This document shows, one piece after another, positions 20,779 to 33,149 of a stretch of DNA of 64,000 nt. Each line of letters opens with the position of its first letter. Positions within the stretch are counted from its first letter, which is position 1. The translations under genes and the position numbers were made by a program. Below the pieces are notes generated by a model, which had not been told where the DNA came from, searched no databases, and was given only the letters and a program-made list of their open reading frames with translations. The DNA is from Yersinia thracica (GTDB taxonomy: Bacteria > Pseudomonadota > Gammaproteobacteria > Enterobacterales > Enterobacteriaceae), in contig NZ_CABHXX010000082.1 of the NCBI RefSeq assembly GCF_902170565.1, positions 17,691 through 81,690 on the forward strand. Reading direction: 5' to 3'.

Positions 20779-20866
20779 TATGCAGAAAACTAAAATGTCC
20801 GTTTAATTAACTATAGTTTTGTAAAGACGGACAATATTTTTTTACTTTTTCAATTATTGGCTCTCT

Positions 20867-20893
20867 GAACTTCATCCCCCATATTTAATCTTA
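20867..20893 (+). promoter_or_regulatory. Candidate sigma-E promoter of degP
   Basis: GAACTT (20867-20872) and TCTTA (20889-20893) are separated by 16 bases, the same spacing as GAACTT and TCTGA in the E. coli degP promoter as I recall it. The predicted start lies about 190 bases before the degP ATG, much further than in E. coli; the repeat at 20908-21029 accounts for the distance. Confidence 0.55.
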
Positions 20894-20907
20894 CTATGCA
20901 AGACGAC

Positions 20908-21029
20908 TATATTCTTCTTACTTGAAATTGCTGTGGTGTTAGCGGTTAGCATTCACCCGATTCACTAAATTGGGTTAGATTCTCGGGTTTGCCAGCCAGA
21001 CCTAAAGCAATATCAAAATTGATGGGATA
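20908..21029. repeat. Degenerate ERIC-like element in the degP leader
   Basis: The 122-bp segment follows the ERIC plan at near full length: TACTTGAAATTGC near the left end, GTGTTAGC, ATTCACCCGATTCACT in the left arm, CGGG in the middle, and GGGATA at the right end. Many positions differ from consensus, so it is an old copy. It occupies most of the space between the candidate sigma-E promoter and degP. Confidence 0.6.
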
Positions 21030-21086
21030 AGTCTGTATACATTATTTATTGACTCATTATTAATTGTATAGCGAGAACCAGAATAC

Positions 21087-22529
21087 ATGAAAAAAACAAC
21101 TTTAGTGTTAAGTGCATTGGCATTGAGCATCGGTTTAGCCATGGGGCCGGTTTCTTCTGCCATTGCGGCAGAGACGGCTTCTTCCAGCAGCCAGCAGCTC
21201 CCTAGCCTGGCGCCAATGCTAGAGAAGGTAATGCCTTCAGTTGTGAGTATTAATGTGGAGGGGAGTGCCCAGGTCAGCAATGCCGGTGCTGGTGGCATAC
21301 CACCGCAGTTCCAGCAATTCTTTGGTGATGATTCACCATTCTGCCAGGACGGTTCTCCGTTCCAGGGTTCGCCGATGTGTCAGGGGGGGCCAGGTAGCAA
21401 GGGTGGAGTTCCAAACAAGCAAGATTTTCGTGCACTGGGTTCAGGTGTAATTATTGATGCTGCTAAGGGTTATGTCGTAACGAATAACCACGTGGTAGAT
21501 AATGCGACCAAAATCAATGTTAAGTTGAGCGATGGTCGCAGTTTTGATGCGAAAGTGATTGGTAAAGATCCACGTACTGATATTGCATTGTTACAGCTGA
21601 AAGATGCCAAAAACCTGACAGCGATTAAAATTGCCGATTCCGACCAACTACGTGTGGGGGATTATACCGTCGCTATCGGTAATCCGTATGGTCTGGGCGA
21701 AACCGTCACTTCTGGTATTGTGTCGGCGTTGGGTCGTAGTGGTTTGAATGTGGAAAACTATGAAAACTTTATCCAGACTGACGCGGCAATTAACCGTGGT
21801 AACTCTGGTGGCGCACTGATCAACCTGAACGGTGAGCTGATTGGGATCAACACGGCTATCCTGGCACCGGATGGTGGCAACATCGGTATCGGTTTCGCTA
21901 TCCCAAGTAACATGGTGAAAAACCTGACCTCGCAGATGGTTGAATTTGGTCAGGTGAAACGTGGTGAGTTGGGCATCATGGGCACAGAATTGAATTCTGA
22001 GCTGGCGAAAGCCATGAATGTTGATGCACAGAAAGGTGCCTTTATCAGTCAGGTACTGCCAAAATCTGCTGCGGCCAAAGCAGGGATCAAGGCGGGTGAT
22101 GTGATTGTCAGCATGAACGGCAAAGCCATTAACAGTTTCGCTGGATTCCGTGCTGAAATTGGGACCTTGCCAGTCGGTAGCAAAATGACCTTGGGTCTTC
22201 TGCGTGAGGGTAAACCGGTCAATGTGGACGTCACATTAGAGCAAAGCAGCCAAACTCAAGTTGATTCCGGTAATCTCTACACCGGCATTGAAGGGGCGGA
22301 ACTGAGCAACTCTGATGTGAATGGCAAGAAAGGCGTGAAAGTTGATAGTGTGAAACCTGGCACTGCTGCTGCGCGTATCGGCCTGAAAAAAGGCGATATT
22401 ATCATGGGTGTAAACCAGCAACCGGTTCAAAATCTGGGTGAGCTGCGGAAAATCCTTGATACCAAACCATCGGTATTAGCGTTGAGCATTCAGCGTGGTG
22501 ATACTTCACTCTATTTACTGATGCAGTAA
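21087..22529 (+). CDS. degP: Periplasmic serine endoprotease DegP (HtrA)
   Basis: A heat-shock protease and chaperone of the periplasm. A signal peptide ending in SSAIAA (residues 1-28) is followed by the trypsin-like domain with catalytic His in VTNNHVVDN, Asp in DPRTDIALLQ and Ser in NRGNSGGAL, then two PDZ domains (about 285-375 and 390-480). The LA loop with its two cysteines (SPFCQDG and SPMCQGG) is as in E. coli. The 480-residue length is normal. Control by sigma-E is expected from the upstream element. Confidence 0.97.
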   Translation: MKKTTLVLSALALSIGLAMGPVSSAIAAETASSSSQQLPSLAPMLEKVMPSVVSINVEGSAQVSNAGAGGIPPQFQQFFGDDSPFCQDGSPFQGSPMCQGGPGSKGGVPNKQDFRALGSGVIIDAAKGYVVTNNHVVDNATKINVKLSDGRSFDAKVIGKDPRTDIALLQLKDAKNLTAIKIADSDQLRVGDYTVAIGNPYGLGETVTSGIVSALGRSGLNVENYENFIQTDAAINRGNSGGALINLNGELIGINTAILAPDGGNIGIGFAIPSNMVKNLTSQMVEFGQVKRGELGIMGTELNSELAKAMNVDAQKGAFISQVLPKSAAAKAGIKAGDVIVSMNGKAINSFAGFRAEIGTLPVGSKMTLGLLREGKPVNVDVTLEQSSQTQVDSGNLYTGIEGAELSNSDVNGKKGVKVDSVKPGTAAARIGLKKGDIIMGVNQQPVQNLGELRKILDTKPSVLALSIQRGDTSLYLLMQ

Positions 22530-22583
22530 TCGCCACTGACACAGTAACCGGTATTTATATAGAAAAAGTATAAATACCGTAAC

Positions 22584-22619
22584 AAAGGGCACGGCTGTTT
22601 ATTGCTGTGCCCTTTTTTT
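22584..22619 (+). terminator. Rho-independent terminator after degP
   Basis: AAGGGCAC (from 22585) pairs with GTGCCCTT (to 22614), with a short mismatch and an A/T-rich loop, then a run of seven T. It separates degP from the convergent barA. Confidence 0.85.
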
Positions 22620-22640
22620 ATGCCCGATGCCGCGCTGATA

Positions 22641-25403
22641 TTAGGCTGCACCCAAATAATTTCGGGCGGCGTCGCGAACGTTATCTATCTCATCTAATAA
22701 TTCAAGCCACTCAGGCTGCAAATCTTGTAACGCCGTTTGTTGGCGTAACTGTTGTTCAATCGTCATACACAATTGCCTCAATCGAGGTACACCGCTACAT
22801 GCGCAACTGCCATGAAACTTATGAATCAGATTCAGAATATCATCATCATGAGCGCCAGCCAGAATCGCCTGTACGCGTTCGGCAACTTGTGGTGTCAACT
22901 CTAACAACATGGTTAAAAGGTCTTTGGCCAGCGTTTCTTTATTCGCTGCTTGTCTCACTGCTAATGGCCAGTCTATTGACCCCTGACATCCAGATGGTGG
23001 CATTGACTGAATGTCAGTTTCTACCCGAAATTTTTTTATACAATCAGGTTGATAGCCCGAAAGTGCTTGTATTAGCCGAGCTTCATCAATGGGTTTTGCC
23101 AGATAATCTGCCATACCTAATTTTAATAATTGTTCTTGTTGTCCACGGACGGCATGAGCAGTGACGGCAATGATCGGCGTGTCTTGGTGATGTGACATCT
23201 GATGAATCACTTCACTGGCACGAATGCCGTCGATTTCCGGCATTTGGATATCCATTAAAATGATGTCCAGTGTATTTTCACGGGCGTAGGTTATGGCTTT
23301 TGCCCCGCTGTCGCATAACACGGTTTCTTCAACCAATTCTTCCAGTAAGGTTCCTATTAATTTCAAGTTAGCCGGGTTGTCGTCCACGGCCATGACTTTA
23401 AATGGTAGCTTTGGCAATTTACTGGGCTGTTCTGTCACTGCTAATTCACTAAGAGGTTCTTCGCATAGTAATAAAGGAATCAATCGATTAGATGATAATG
23501 GTTTTATCAGGCAGGCTTTGGCTCCTATTTGTTTAAGTTGCTCAGCTTCCACTTGTGACTGACTGGGTAATGCTAGAATAACTCGCTCAGCAACTTTCAG
23601 TGCAGCCACCAATTTATCCTGATGAACTGCCATATTATTGCGGAATGGAATGGGCACCCCAACCAGCAGGAAATCATAATGTTGCAACGGCAATTGCGCT
23701 AATGTTTGGCTATGAGTGACCTGCAAAGGTGTGATATTGAGAATATCCAGTGTTGCTCTTGCCGCAGTAGCATTGCGTTCAATATAGGCCAGCGTTTTCC
23801 CTTCCAGATGCGACATATCGGGATGGCGATAGGGAATGGCTTCATTGAGATTCAAGGTGAGATGGAACCTGAAAGTCGACCCCCGATCAACCTGGCTGTG
23901 GAAGCTGATATCGCCGCCCATTTCTTTTACCAATCTTTCGGTGATAACCAGCCCAAGCCCGGTTCCCCCATGTCGACGTGAAATACTGGCATCAGCCTGA
24001 CGAAAAGCCTGGAATAACTGGGTTTGCTGGGATTCAGAAATACCAATGCCGGTATCGTGAATTTCTACCACTAAGGTTACTTGCTGCGGAGTTTTTGTCT
24101 GTGTGGCCACCAGAATATCGATATTGCCCTGTTCGGTGAATTTAATCGCATTACCCAGCAAATTGGTGACTATTTGCTGTAAACGCATGGCATCACCAAT
24201 CACTTGCTCCGGAACATCATTATTAACATGAAGGGTTAGCTCCAGGCCTTTTTCATGGGCGGTATGTGCCAACAGAATAATGACTTCATCCAACGCACCA
24301 CGCAGTGGGAACGGGATGTGTTCAAGAACCAATTTTTCGGCTTCTAACTTGGAGAAGTCCAGTACATCATTAATGATGCATAACAGATTGTTGGCCGAGC
24401 GCTGAATGGTTTGTAGATAATCAGTTTGTGTCGGTGTCAGCGATGTTTTCAGTGTTTGGCGGGTAAAGCCAATCACCCCATTCAGCGGGGTTCGTAGCTC
24501 ATGAGACATATTAGCCAGAAATTCAGATTTAATCCGCGCGGCTTCCTGCGCACGTTTTTTCGCCAGCCCCAATTCAACGTTTTGGATTTCCATCTGTTCC
24601 AGTGTTTCACGCAAATCTGACGTGGCTTGATCAATATTTTGTTGCATCTCTTCGTGATAGGCCGCCAGTGACATGGCCATTGAGTTGATGCCGTTTTTCA
24701 GAATATTTAGCTCCCCGAGCATTTGCCCTTCAACTCGGCTGTCTAATTGCCCGCGGCGAATGCGGTCAACGGCATTCACCATGTTACGGATGGGGCCAGT
24801 GACATCACGCATCAGCCGATAAGCAAACAAAATCGCCACACACATGCAGAACAGCAGCAGCAGAGTCGAAATAAAGATTTCTTTATATTGCTGCAAGCGA
24901 ACTGATTGTAAATCCAAATCCATGGCGATATAGCCCAATGGCCGATTCGTGATATCGGAATCGGAAGCTCGATCACTGGATAGGTTGGATTCTGACACAA
25001 TGGGCATCCGCAAAATCAGAGAGTCGCCGCGATAGGAAAGCATCAGTGAAGTCGGAATGGGGGTGCCTTTAGGCAATCTTAATTGTGAGGAATTGTAATT
25101 ATAGTTAGATGTAACAAAAAGATGGTTATCTGCGTCAAAAACAGAAATTGACCGAACAATACTCGAGTGACGGCGATGAAGTAGATTAATTAACTGACGA
25201 ACAGTATCGCGGTTGCGAAAGGTCATCCCATATTCGCTGGCAACCGCTAGCGGCTCAATAATATTCGTGCCAGCATTAACTAATTGTTTTTGCAGCTCAT
25301 TGTAACGATTGACCATAAAGGACGTGCTGAGTAACAGCCCAAGAAGCAGCGTGGGGGCCAAGATTAAAATCATCATGCGCGCGCGAAGACTGTATTTGGT
25401 CAT
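22641..25403 (-). CDS. barA: Hybrid sensor histidine kinase BarA
   Basis: The membrane sensor that, with response regulator UvrY, activates the Csr small RNAs. Order: two membrane segments bounding a periplasmic domain (about 10-175), a HAMP domain, the dimerisation/phosphoacceptor region with His in [12 protein letters not shown], the ATPase (N and G boxes, GNAIKFTE and GTGLGL), a receiver domain with Asp in [11 protein letters not shown], and a C-terminal HPt with His in [11 protein letters not shown]. The start [11 protein letters not shown] at 25403 matches E. coli; 17 upstream in-frame residues are not conserved. It is 920 residues, divergent from the dead rlmD. Confidence 0.95.
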   Translation of the reverse strand: MTKYSLRARMMILILAPTLLLGLLLSTSFMVNRYNELQKQLVNAGTNIIEPLAVASEYGMTFRNRDTVRQLINLLHRRHSSIVRSISVFDADNHLFVTSNYNYNSSQLRLPKGTPIPTSLMLSYRGDSLILRMPIVSESNLSSDRASDSDITNRPLGYIAMDLDLQSVRLQQYKEIFISTLLLLFCMCVAILFAYRLMRDVTGPIRNMVNAVDRIRRGQLDSRVEGQMLGELNILKNGINSMAMSLAAYHEEMQQNIDQATSDLRETLEQMEIQNVELGLAKKRAQEAARIKSEFLANMSHELRTPLNGVIGFTRQTLKTSLTPTQTDYLQTIQRSANNLLCIINDVLDFSKLEAEKLVLEHIPFPLRGALDEVIILLAHTAHEKGLELTLHVNNDVPEQVIGDAMRLQQIVTNLLGNAIKFTEQGNIDILVATQTKTPQQVTLVVEIHDTGIGISESQQTQLFQAFRQADASISRRHGGTGLGLVITERLVKEMGGDISFHSQVDRGSTFRFHLTLNLNEAIPYRHPDMSHLEGKTLAYIERNATAARATLDILNITPLQVTHSQTLAQLPLQHYDFLLVGVPIPFRNNMAVHQDKLVAALKVAERVILALPSQSQVEAEQLKQIGAKACLIKPLSSNRLIPLLLCEEPLSELAVTEQPSKLPKLPFKVMAVDDNPANLKLIGTLLEELVEETVLCDSGAKAITYARENTLDIILMDIQMPEIDGIRASEVIHQMSHHQDTPIIAVTAHAVRGQQEQLLKLGMADYLAKPIDEARLIQALSGYQPDCIKKFRVETDIQSMPPSGCQGSIDWPLAVRQAANKETLAKDLLTMLLELTPQVAERVQAILAGAHDDDILNLIHKFHGSCACSGVPRLRQLCMTIEQQLRQQTALQDLQPEWLELLDEIDNVRDAARNYLGAA

Positions 25404-25459
25404 GGTATTCCAATGTGGGAGAATCAGCAGCTTACAAAACCGATGTTTGATCAATCAAT

Positions 25460-26326
25460 ATGGCGTAATTCTACTCTCCAAACCGGCGTGTGACGACCAA
25501 ACAAACGCTAACTGTGGCAGTAAATTCGCTCGACCCCTTTGGTTAAGCGGGGCGTACCACCAAGGCAAAGCTATCTTTATCCCCGCTGCTTTACCAGAGG
25601 AGCAAGTTAAAAGTGTTACCGCTGGCAAGCGAGATTAGGTTGCCGCCTATCTGGCTGGCAGTAGTGATAGTCTGGAAAACTCATCAGTGCGGAACCCTAT
25701 TACCTGATTTGGGGTCTATATTGAGTGTTTCATTCGCGAGATTTTACTCAAGTCAATGAGGCGGTTAACCCGCAAATGTTGGGTCAGGCTATAGCATGGC
25801 TGGATGTGTAGCCCTATGAGCTGATGTTGGATCTGTTCTGCGGTAGGGATAATTTTATCTTGTCATTAGTAAAATTTGCCGCGAAGTGGTCGGTGTGGAA
25901 GGAGTTGCGGCGTGAGTAGCGAATGGGCAGTATAATGCATTGAATAACGCGTTGCCCAAGGTGTCTTTTTTCCATGAAAATTTGGAATCCGACATCAATT
26001 GTCAGCCGTGGGCAACACCGGTATTTGATAAAATATGGTTAGATCTTGCACAGGTGCTGCCGGGGTCATGCCAGATTGCTACATATAGTTAAATACTAGT
26101 TAAATATATAATAGTTAAACAAATACAGTTAAACACATATAGTTAAACTGGCGTCAAAGCGGGTGGTGTATATTTTGTGTCATCCCACCGTGCGGGCACG
26201 AAATAGTCAGGTGCTGTTAGCCGCCGGTTACCGTCTTGCTCGGTGCGAATGTTAGATATATTTCCCCACACCGGGCATCTTGAATCTATGGCGCTGTTGA
26301 TGCAGGAGCCAGGGGTCGCAAAGTAG
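25460..26326 (+). pseudogene. rlmD: Decayed 23S rRNA m5U1939 methyltransferase RlmD
   Basis: Position between barA and relA and scattered matches show this was rlmD. The ATG at 25460 reads MA-stop-FYSPNRR, a nonsense change at codon 3 where E. coli has MAQFYSAKRR. A second stop falls at DPFG-stop (E. coli SFGQG), then a frameshift leads into HQGKAIFIP. About 435 bp are missing around 25640, after which LAGSSDSLE, RDFTQVNEAVNPQM, LDLFCG, FFHENLESDINCQPWA and LDLAQ follow in shifting frames. The C-terminus MLDIFPHTGHLESM is readable up to a stop at 26326, ten bases before relA. In the middle five AGTTAAA copies replace coding sequence. Confidence 0.92.
26087..26147. repeat. Five AGTTAAA heptamers inside the rlmD pseudogene
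   Basis: AGTTAAA occurs at 26087, 26098, 26113, 26127 and 26141, spaced 11-15 bases, in a very A/T-rich stretch. It stands where the catalytic-domain segment between LDxAR and the YVSCNP motif should be, so it arose or expanded after the gene died. Confidence 0.75.
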
Positions 26327-26335
26327 GGAGAAGTT

Positions 26336-28570
26336 ATGGTTGCGGTACGAAGTGCACATTTGAATCCAGCGGGCGAGTTTGCTCTCGACGACTGGATAGC
26401 CAGTTTGGGACTTTCTAATCTGCAATCAGGTGAGCGATTAGCCGAGACTTGGCGCTACTGTGAGCAGCAGACGCAAAACCACCCCAATGCCTCGCTGTTG
26501 CTGTGGCGCGGCCTTGAAATGGTTGAGATTCTTTCCACCCTGAGCATGGATAATGACAGTATGCGCGCTGCGCTGCTGTTCCCGCTGGTGGATGCCAATG
26601 TGGTGGATGAAGCCACATTGACCGAACAATTCGGTAAAAGTATTACTTATTTGGTGCATGGTGTGCGCGATATGGATGCCATCCGCCAGTTAAAAGCCAC
26701 CCACAATGATTCCATGAGCTCTGAGCAAGTGGATAATGTGCGCCGTATGTTATTGGCGATGGTGGAAGATTTCCGCTGTGTAGTCATCAAGTTAGCAGAG
26801 CGTATTGCGCATCTGCGCGAAGTGAAAGATGCGCCGGAAGATGAGCGCGTACTGGCGGCCAAAGAGTGTTCCAATATTTATGCTCCACTGGCTAACCGCT
26901 TGGGTATTGGCCAGATCAAGTGGGAGTTGGAAGACTTCTGTTTCCGCTATCTGCACCCTGATGAATATAAGCAAATCGCCAAATTACTCCACGAGCGCCG
27001 TATTGATCGTGAGCAATTCATTGATGACTTTGTCGCTTCATTGCATGCAGCCATGGCGGCAGAGGGTATCAAAGCCGACATTTATGGTCGCCCCAAGCAC
27101 ATCTATAGCATCTGGCGCAAAATGCAGAAGAAGTCGCTGGCTTTCGATGAACTGTTTGATGTGCGCGCAGTGCGGGTGGTGGTGGAGCGCTTGCAGGATT
27201 GCTATGCCGCGCTTGGCATTGTTCATACCCATTTCCGTCATTTACCTGATGAATTTGACGACTACGTCGCCAACCCTAAACCTAATGGTTATCAATCGAT
27301 CCATACGGTAGTGCTGGGGCCGCGTGGTAAAACGCTTGAAATTCAAATTCGTACCCGTCAGATGCATGAAGATGCAGAACTGGGAGTTGCTGCGCACTGG
27401 AAGTATAAAGAGGGCGCGGTAGTCGCAGGTCGCTCTGGTTATGAAGGGCGGATTGCCTGGTTGCGTAAATTGATTGCCTGGCAGGAAGAAATGGCGGATT
27501 CCGGCGAAATGCTGGATGAAGTGCGCAGTCAGGTATTTGACGACCGCGTATATGTGTTCACACCGAAAGGCGATGTCATTGATTTACCTGCCGGTTCTAC
27601 ACCGCTGGACTTTGCTTACCATATCCACAGTGATGTCGGCCACCGCTGTATTGGGGCCAAAATCAGTGGCCGGATAGTGCCGTTTACTTACCAGTTACAG
27701 ATGGGTGATCAGATTGAAATTATCACTCAGAAGCAGCCTAACCCAAGCCGCGACTGGCTGAATCCTAACCTCGGCTATGTCACCACCAGCCGCGGGCGCT
27801 CTAAGATTCATAACTGGTTTAGAAAACAAGATAGAGACAAGAATATTCTTGCCGGTCGGCAGATGTTGGACGACGAGCTGGAGCACCTGGATATCAGCTT
27901 GAAAGAGGCTGAGAAGCTGCTGGTTCCGCGCTATAACATGAATTCCATGGATGAAGTGTTAGCAGCCATTGGTGGCGGTGATATCCGTCTGAATCAGATG
28001 GTCAACTTCCTGCAAGGAAAATTGAATAAGCCGACGGCGGAAGAGGCGGATTTAGAGGCTTTACGCCATCTGAATAATAAACATCAGCCAGCACCGCGTA
28101 ATGCCAGCAAAGACAGCGGGCGCATTGTGGTCGAAGGTGTCGGTAATCTGATGCACCATATTGCTCGCTGCTGTCAGCCTATTCCGGGCGATGAAATTAT
28201 TGGTTTTATTACGCAGGGGCGCGGTATATCCATTCACCGTGCTGATTGTGAGCAGTTAGCTGAATTACAATCCCATGCGCCTGAGCGGATTGTTGATGCG
28301 GTTTGGGGCGAAAGCTATTCCAGTGGCTATTCGCTGGTGGTGCGAGTCACGGCCAATGATCGCAGTGGTTTGCTGCGTGATATCACCACCATTTTGGCAA
28401 ACGAAAAAGTCAATGTGCTGGGCGTTGCCAGCCGTAGCGATACCAAAAAGATGGTAGCGACCATCGACATGGACATCGAGATCTACAACTTGCAGGTGCT
28501 GGGTAGGGTGTTAGCCAAGCTGAATCAGTTGCCGGATGTGATAGATGCCCGTCGACTCCACGGCAATTAA
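26336..28570 (+). CDS. relA: GTP pyrophosphokinase RelA
   Basis: RelA makes (p)ppGpp on ribosomes stalled by uncharged tRNA. The N-terminal pseudo-hydrolase domain (about 1-200) has lost the HD residues, as is usual in RelA. The synthetase domain contains YGRPKHIYSIWRKM and NPKPNGYQSIHT; TGS follows (DRVYVFTPKGDVIDLP), then the helical and zinc-finger region (ARCCQPIPGD), and a C-terminal ACT domain. The 744-residue length equals E. coli. GGGAG precedes the ATG. Its product acts with DksA, encoded at the left end. Confidence 0.97.
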   Translation: MVAVRSAHLNPAGEFALDDWIASLGLSNLQSGERLAETWRYCEQQTQNHPNASLLLWRGLEMVEILSTLSMDNDSMRAALLFPLVDANVVDEATLTEQFGKSITYLVHGVRDMDAIRQLKATHNDSMSSEQVDNVRRMLLAMVEDFRCVVIKLAERIAHLREVKDAPEDERVLAAKECSNIYAPLANRLGIGQIKWELEDFCFRYLHPDEYKQIAKLLHERRIDREQFIDDFVASLHAAMAAEGIKADIYGRPKHIYSIWRKMQKKSLAFDELFDVRAVRVVVERLQDCYAALGIVHTHFRHLPDEFDDYVANPKPNGYQSIHTVVLGPRGKTLEIQIRTRQMHEDAELGVAAHWKYKEGAVVAGRSGYEGRIAWLRKLIAWQEEMADSGEMLDEVRSQVFDDRVYVFTPKGDVIDLPAGSTPLDFAYHIHSDVGHRCIGAKISGRIVPFTYQLQMGDQIEIITQKQPNPSRDWLNPNLGYVTTSRGRSKIHNWFRKQDRDKNILAGRQMLDDELEHLDISLKEAEKLLVPRYNMNSMDEVLAAIGGGDIRLNQMVNFLQGKLNKPTAEEADLEALRHLNNKHQPAPRNASKDSGRIVVEGVGNLMHHIARCCQPIPGDEIIGFITQGRGISIHRADCEQLAELQSHAPERIVDAVWGESYSSGYSLVVRVTANDRSGLLRDITTILANEKVNVLGVASRSDTKKMVATIDMDIEIYNLQVLGRVLAKLNQLPDVIDARRLHGN

Positions 28571-28585
28571 TTTTTTTGATCTGGA

Positions 28586-28709
28586 CGGCTACTGCGCTTT
28601 GCCATTTTAGTCTTGGGCTATGCTCGGCTTCCTCATGTACTCAAGTACATTCCGGAGTCCTGCGCGCAGTCCGCAACTAAACTGGCTGCACTCGCTACGC
28701 CTCGAATTT
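28586..28709. repeat. Long imperfect palindrome between relA and mazG
   Basis: The core is ATGTAC-TCAA-GTACAT (28635-28650). The flanks continue to pair: GCCATTTTAGTCTTGGGCT on the left matches the reverse complement of AGTCCGCAACTAAACTGGC on the right with few mismatches. It would fold into a ~90-base hairpin in the relA-mazG transcript. It is not ERIC; it may belong to the Yersinia palindromic repeat families such as YPAL, which I could not confirm. Confidence 0.6.
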
Positions 28710-28737
28710 TAAAAAATAAAAAAGTGAATAAATTCAT

Positions 28738-29580
28738 ATGACTAAGTCAGTAACTCCCCCAGATGCCACGGCCTTAGCTCTGCAACGTTTGTTGGATATT
28801 ATGCGCACCTTGCGTGACCCCGAGCACGGCTGTCCGTGGGATCGTAAGCAGACTTTTGACACTATTGCGCCCTACACGCTGGAAGAAACTTATGAAGTGC
28901 TTGACGCGATTCAGCGCAAGGATTTCGACGATCTTCGCGACGAATTGGGTGATTTACTGTTTCAGGTGGTGTTTTATGCGCAAATGGGGCAGGAGCAAGG
29001 GCTATTTGCCTTTGATGATGTTTGCCATGCTATCAGCGATAAATTAGTGCGTCGCCATCCACATGTGTTCCTCGGTGCGCCGCAAAATGATTCAGACGCT
29101 ATAATTACCAGTGATACGGCATTGGCAGGGTGGGAGTCGCGTAAAGCCGAGGAACGGGCGCAGAAAGCGTTGTATTCGGCATTGGATGATATCCCTGATG
29201 CCCTGCCAGCCTTGATGAAAGCACATAAAATCCAGAAACGCTGTGCATCAGTAGGTTTTGATTGGGACACACTCGGGCCGGTGCTCGATAAAGTCTACGA
29301 AGAGATCGATGAAGTGATGTTCGAAGCTCGGCAAGCTGTGGTGGATGAAGAAAAGTTGGGTGAGGAAATTGGCGATTTACTGTTTGCTACGGTTAATTTA
29401 TCTCGCCATTTGGGGCATAAAGCTGAAAATGCCTTACAGGCGGCAAATCGCAAGTTTGAACGTCGTTTTCGTCAGGTAGAACAAATAGTTACAGCGTCAG
29501 GTAAAACCATGGAGAGCGCGACACTGGATGAAATGGAATCTGCCTGGCAGCAAGTTAAACAGCAAGAAACTGAAATGTAA
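28738..29580 (+). CDS. mazG: Nucleoside triphosphate pyrophosphohydrolase MazG
   Basis: MazG hydrolyses NTPs and dNTPs to monophosphates and lowers ppGpp effects in E. coli. The protein has two MazG domains. The first (about 10-125) carries GCPWDRKQTFDTIAPYTLEE and the metal-binding helix pair with DDLRDELGDLLFQVVF. The second (about 150-265) carries VGFDWD and EEIGDLLFATVN. At 280 residues it is slightly longer than the E. coli protein (263). It follows relA by 167 bases, as in E. coli but with a palindromic repeat between them. Confidence 0.95.
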   Translation: MTKSVTPPDATALALQRLLDIMRTLRDPEHGCPWDRKQTFDTIAPYTLEETYEVLDAIQRKDFDDLRDELGDLLFQVVFYAQMGQEQGLFAFDDVCHAISDKLVRRHPHVFLGAPQNDSDAIITSDTALAGWESRKAEERAQKALYSALDDIPDALPALMKAHKIQKRCASVGFDWDTLGPVLDKVYEEIDEVMFEARQAVVDEEKLGEEIGDLLFATVNLSRHLGHKAENALQAANRKFERRFRQVEQIVTASGKTMESATLDEMESAWQQVKQQETEM

Positions 29581-29708
29581 GGTGTTTTAATTCATTTGGT
29601 GGATGGTTGTTGAATTTTAATTGCGTTAATATATTGAATTATAACGGATAGCAAGACGATGTTTCGCTCGGTAAAAACGGCAAAAATGGCCACTCGCGCG
29701 GAGAGTGT

Positions 29709-29754
29709 TTGTAGCGAAACCAAGGTTCGGGTATACTACTTTCCCGTCTTGGTT
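29709..29754 (+). promoter_or_regulatory. Candidate pyrG promoter within an inverted repeat
   Basis: TTGTAG (29709-29714) and TATACT (29732-29737) are 17 bases apart. The -10 box lies inside an imperfect palindrome, AACCAAG (29718-29724) with CTTGGTT (29748-29754) and inner CGGG/CCCG, so the region could be a protein-binding site or a leader hairpin. The gap 29581-29708 shows nothing else. Confidence 0.45.
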
Positions 29755-29776
29755 CTTCCATCGTCTTTAAACCTAA

Positions 29777-32804
<3,028 letters not shown>

Positions 32805-32836
32805 TTACTGTGCTTTAGCTTTGATTAAAGTTGATT

Positions 32837-32862
32837 GAAAAACCCGCTGCGGCGGGTTTTTT
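32837..32862 (+). terminator. Rho-independent terminator after eno
   Basis: AAACCCGC and GCGGGTTT form a stem around 32839-32859, with a short loop and T run. Together with the CRP-like site below it is the only feature of the 345-bp gap 32805-33149, which is otherwise A/T-rich and without a gene. Confidence 0.9.
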
Positions 32863-32968
32863 CATACCTGGAGTGTAGCGAGAGAGTCATCTGGGTAATT
32901 ATAACTACTTTAAATTTATATAATCCCGACATGTTATATAAATGTTTCTTATATGTTGATTTCAATGA

Positions 32969-32984
32969 TGTGATGCTTGTCACG
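32969..32984 (+). promoter_or_regulatory. CRP-like binding site upstream of the SQR-DUF1641-MGL operon
   Basis: TGTGATGCTTGTCACG matches the CRP consensus TGTGA-N6-TCACA at all but the last base. Its centre (32976.5) is about 45-60 bases before possible -10 boxes TACAAT (33016) and TAATAT (33022). The site suggests that the operon is activated when preferred sugars are absent. Confidence 0.65.
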
Positions 32985-33149
32985 AAATATTGTTTGCAGT
33001 CTAATTTTTTATTACTACAATTAATATCTCATGGATTTGATTAATTAGAATTCCTTATTTATTCTGATGCGACTAATGGCTATTCATAATTGATGCAGAC
33101 ATTATAGATATAGGAGGGTTTTTATCTTGGTCTAATGGGGTAAAGTGAC

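Noticed and set aside
21325..21420. Cysteine-containing loop of DegP as something unusual
   Set aside because: The same loop with two cysteines (SPFC and a second xxxC) is present in E. coli DegP, so it is normal for the family.
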